The notes beneath the pieces are model-generated. The model saw nothing but the letters and a program-made list of their open reading frames with translations. It did not search any database and was not told the origin of the DNA. A stretch of DNA of 7,571 nt from Acidobacteriota bacterium (GTDB taxonomy: Bacteria; Acidobacteriota; Blastocatellia; RBC074), in assembly GCA_013140935.1 (NCBI GenBank), contig JABFSD010000788.1, positions 1 to 7,571 on the forward strand, given 5' to 3'. This document shows positions 7,299 to 7,571 of the stretch, one piece after another. The stretch's first letter is position 1. The number at the start of each line of letters is the position of its first letter. The position numbers and the translations under genes are program-made.

Positions 7299-7319
7299 TT
7301 GTACAGCCCGACTGTACAA
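7299..7319 (-). promoter_or_regulatory. YefM-YoeB operator palindrome (paired TGTACA)
   Basis: A perfect 8-bp inverted repeat, TTGTACAG (7299-7306) and CTGTACAA (7312-7319), is separated by five bases and contains two TGTACA cores. TGTACA pairs are the established recognition motif of YefM and YefM-YoeB in E. coli. One arm overlaps the antitoxin Shine-Dalgarno sequence by two bases. A possible -35 element, TTGACC on the minus strand (7335-7340), lies 17-18 bases before GTACAG/TACAGT, so a promoter -10 would fall inside the palindrome. That arrangement fits autorepression. The -10/-35 assignment is tentative; the operator call is strong. Confidence 0.85.
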
Positions 7320-7346
7320 CTCAAATTCAAGTGCGGTCAAAAGAAA

Positions 7347-7571
7347 TTACTCGTTATCGTGAGAATCTTTCAGCCCTGCGAACTCTTCAAACACTTCGAC
7401 GCATTCTGCTTCTTCCACTTTGGGGAAGGTCAGTCTCAGCAACAACGGCGTAACCATCGTCGTGACCAGCACCATAATCACCATAATCGAAAACACCTCT
7501 TGATTGATGACGTTGCTGGCGAGGCCTACGCCCGCGACGATGAGGCCGACTTCGCCGCGCGAGACCATGCC
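7347..7571 (-). CDS. CPA2/Kef-type Na+/H+ antiporter, C-terminal end (runs off right edge)
   Basis: Seventy-four residues plus a TAA stop (7347-7349) are visible; the rest lies beyond the window. The segment begins GMVSRGEVGLIVAGVGLASN, the conserved G-M-x-x-R-G-E-V-G-L region near the end of CPA2 monovalent cation/proton antiporters. A final hydrophobic helix follows (VFSIMVIMVLVTTMVTPLLL). The short acidic cytoplasmic tail, EEAECVEVFEEFAGLKDSHD, contains no TrkA-N or TrkA-C regulatory domain. Such proteins sit in the cytoplasmic membrane and exchange H+ for Na+ or K+. Which cation it uses cannot be told from this fragment. No clear terminator separates it from the toxin-antitoxin genes downstream, so read-through is possible. 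Confidence 0.9.
   Translation of the reverse strand, partial: GMVSRGEVGLIVAGVGLASNVINQEVFSIMVIMVLVTTMVTPLLLRLTFPKVEEAECVEVFEEFAGLKDSHDNE

Noticed and set aside
7002..7340. Longer antitoxin starting at a non-ATG codon near 7340
   Set aside because: It would translate through the operator palindrome and Shine-Dalgarno sequence. The family start MAIQTTYSNAREN at 7289 has AAGGAG at proper spacing.

Overview
The window looks like chromosomal DNA of an Acidobacteriota bacterium, possibly class Blastocatellia. The strongest clue is a secreted protein that opens with the TIGR03437 domain, a family found mainly in Solibacter-like and other Acidobacteriota. It is followed by photosystem-II-stability/BNR-type Asp-box propellers. 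The PQQ-type propeller with a WPQWRG start is also common in Acidobacteriota and Planctomycetes. This placement is inference from protein families; there is no rRNA or other marker here.

Layout. Positions 1-650 (minus) hold the N-terminal part of glutamyl-tRNA synthetase gltX, which runs off the left edge. An intergenic region of about 180 bp separates it from a divergent gene (833-2071, plus) for an exported PQQ-like beta-propeller protein. A second plus-strand locus (2207-6702) encodes a very large secreted multidomain protein. It has a signal peptide, a TIGR03437 domain, then three Asp-box propeller blocks separated by cadherin-like and He_PIG Ig-like domains. The reading frame is broken by one apparently missing base near 3233-3236, so it appears as two overlapping open frames. 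Repairing it would give about 1498 residues. On the minus strand, converging on this gene, lie a YoeB-type toxin (6728-7015) and its YefM antitoxin (7002-7289). A near-textbook TGTACA palindromic operator sits just upstream (7299-7319). The right edge carries the last 74 residues of a CPA2/Kef-type Na+/H+ antiporter (7347-7571, minus).

How the parts fit. The genes do not form one pathway. gltX and the antiporter are housekeeping genes flanking two envelope/secreted beta-propeller proteins. The YefM-YoeB pair is a self-contained, autoregulated toxin-antitoxin module. The points most worth checking are the frameshift in the giant secreted protein, its unusual alternating domain architecture, and the operator of the toxin-antitoxin module. 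I found no CRISPR array, insertion sequence, tRNA or rRNA gene, and no clear rho-independent terminator.
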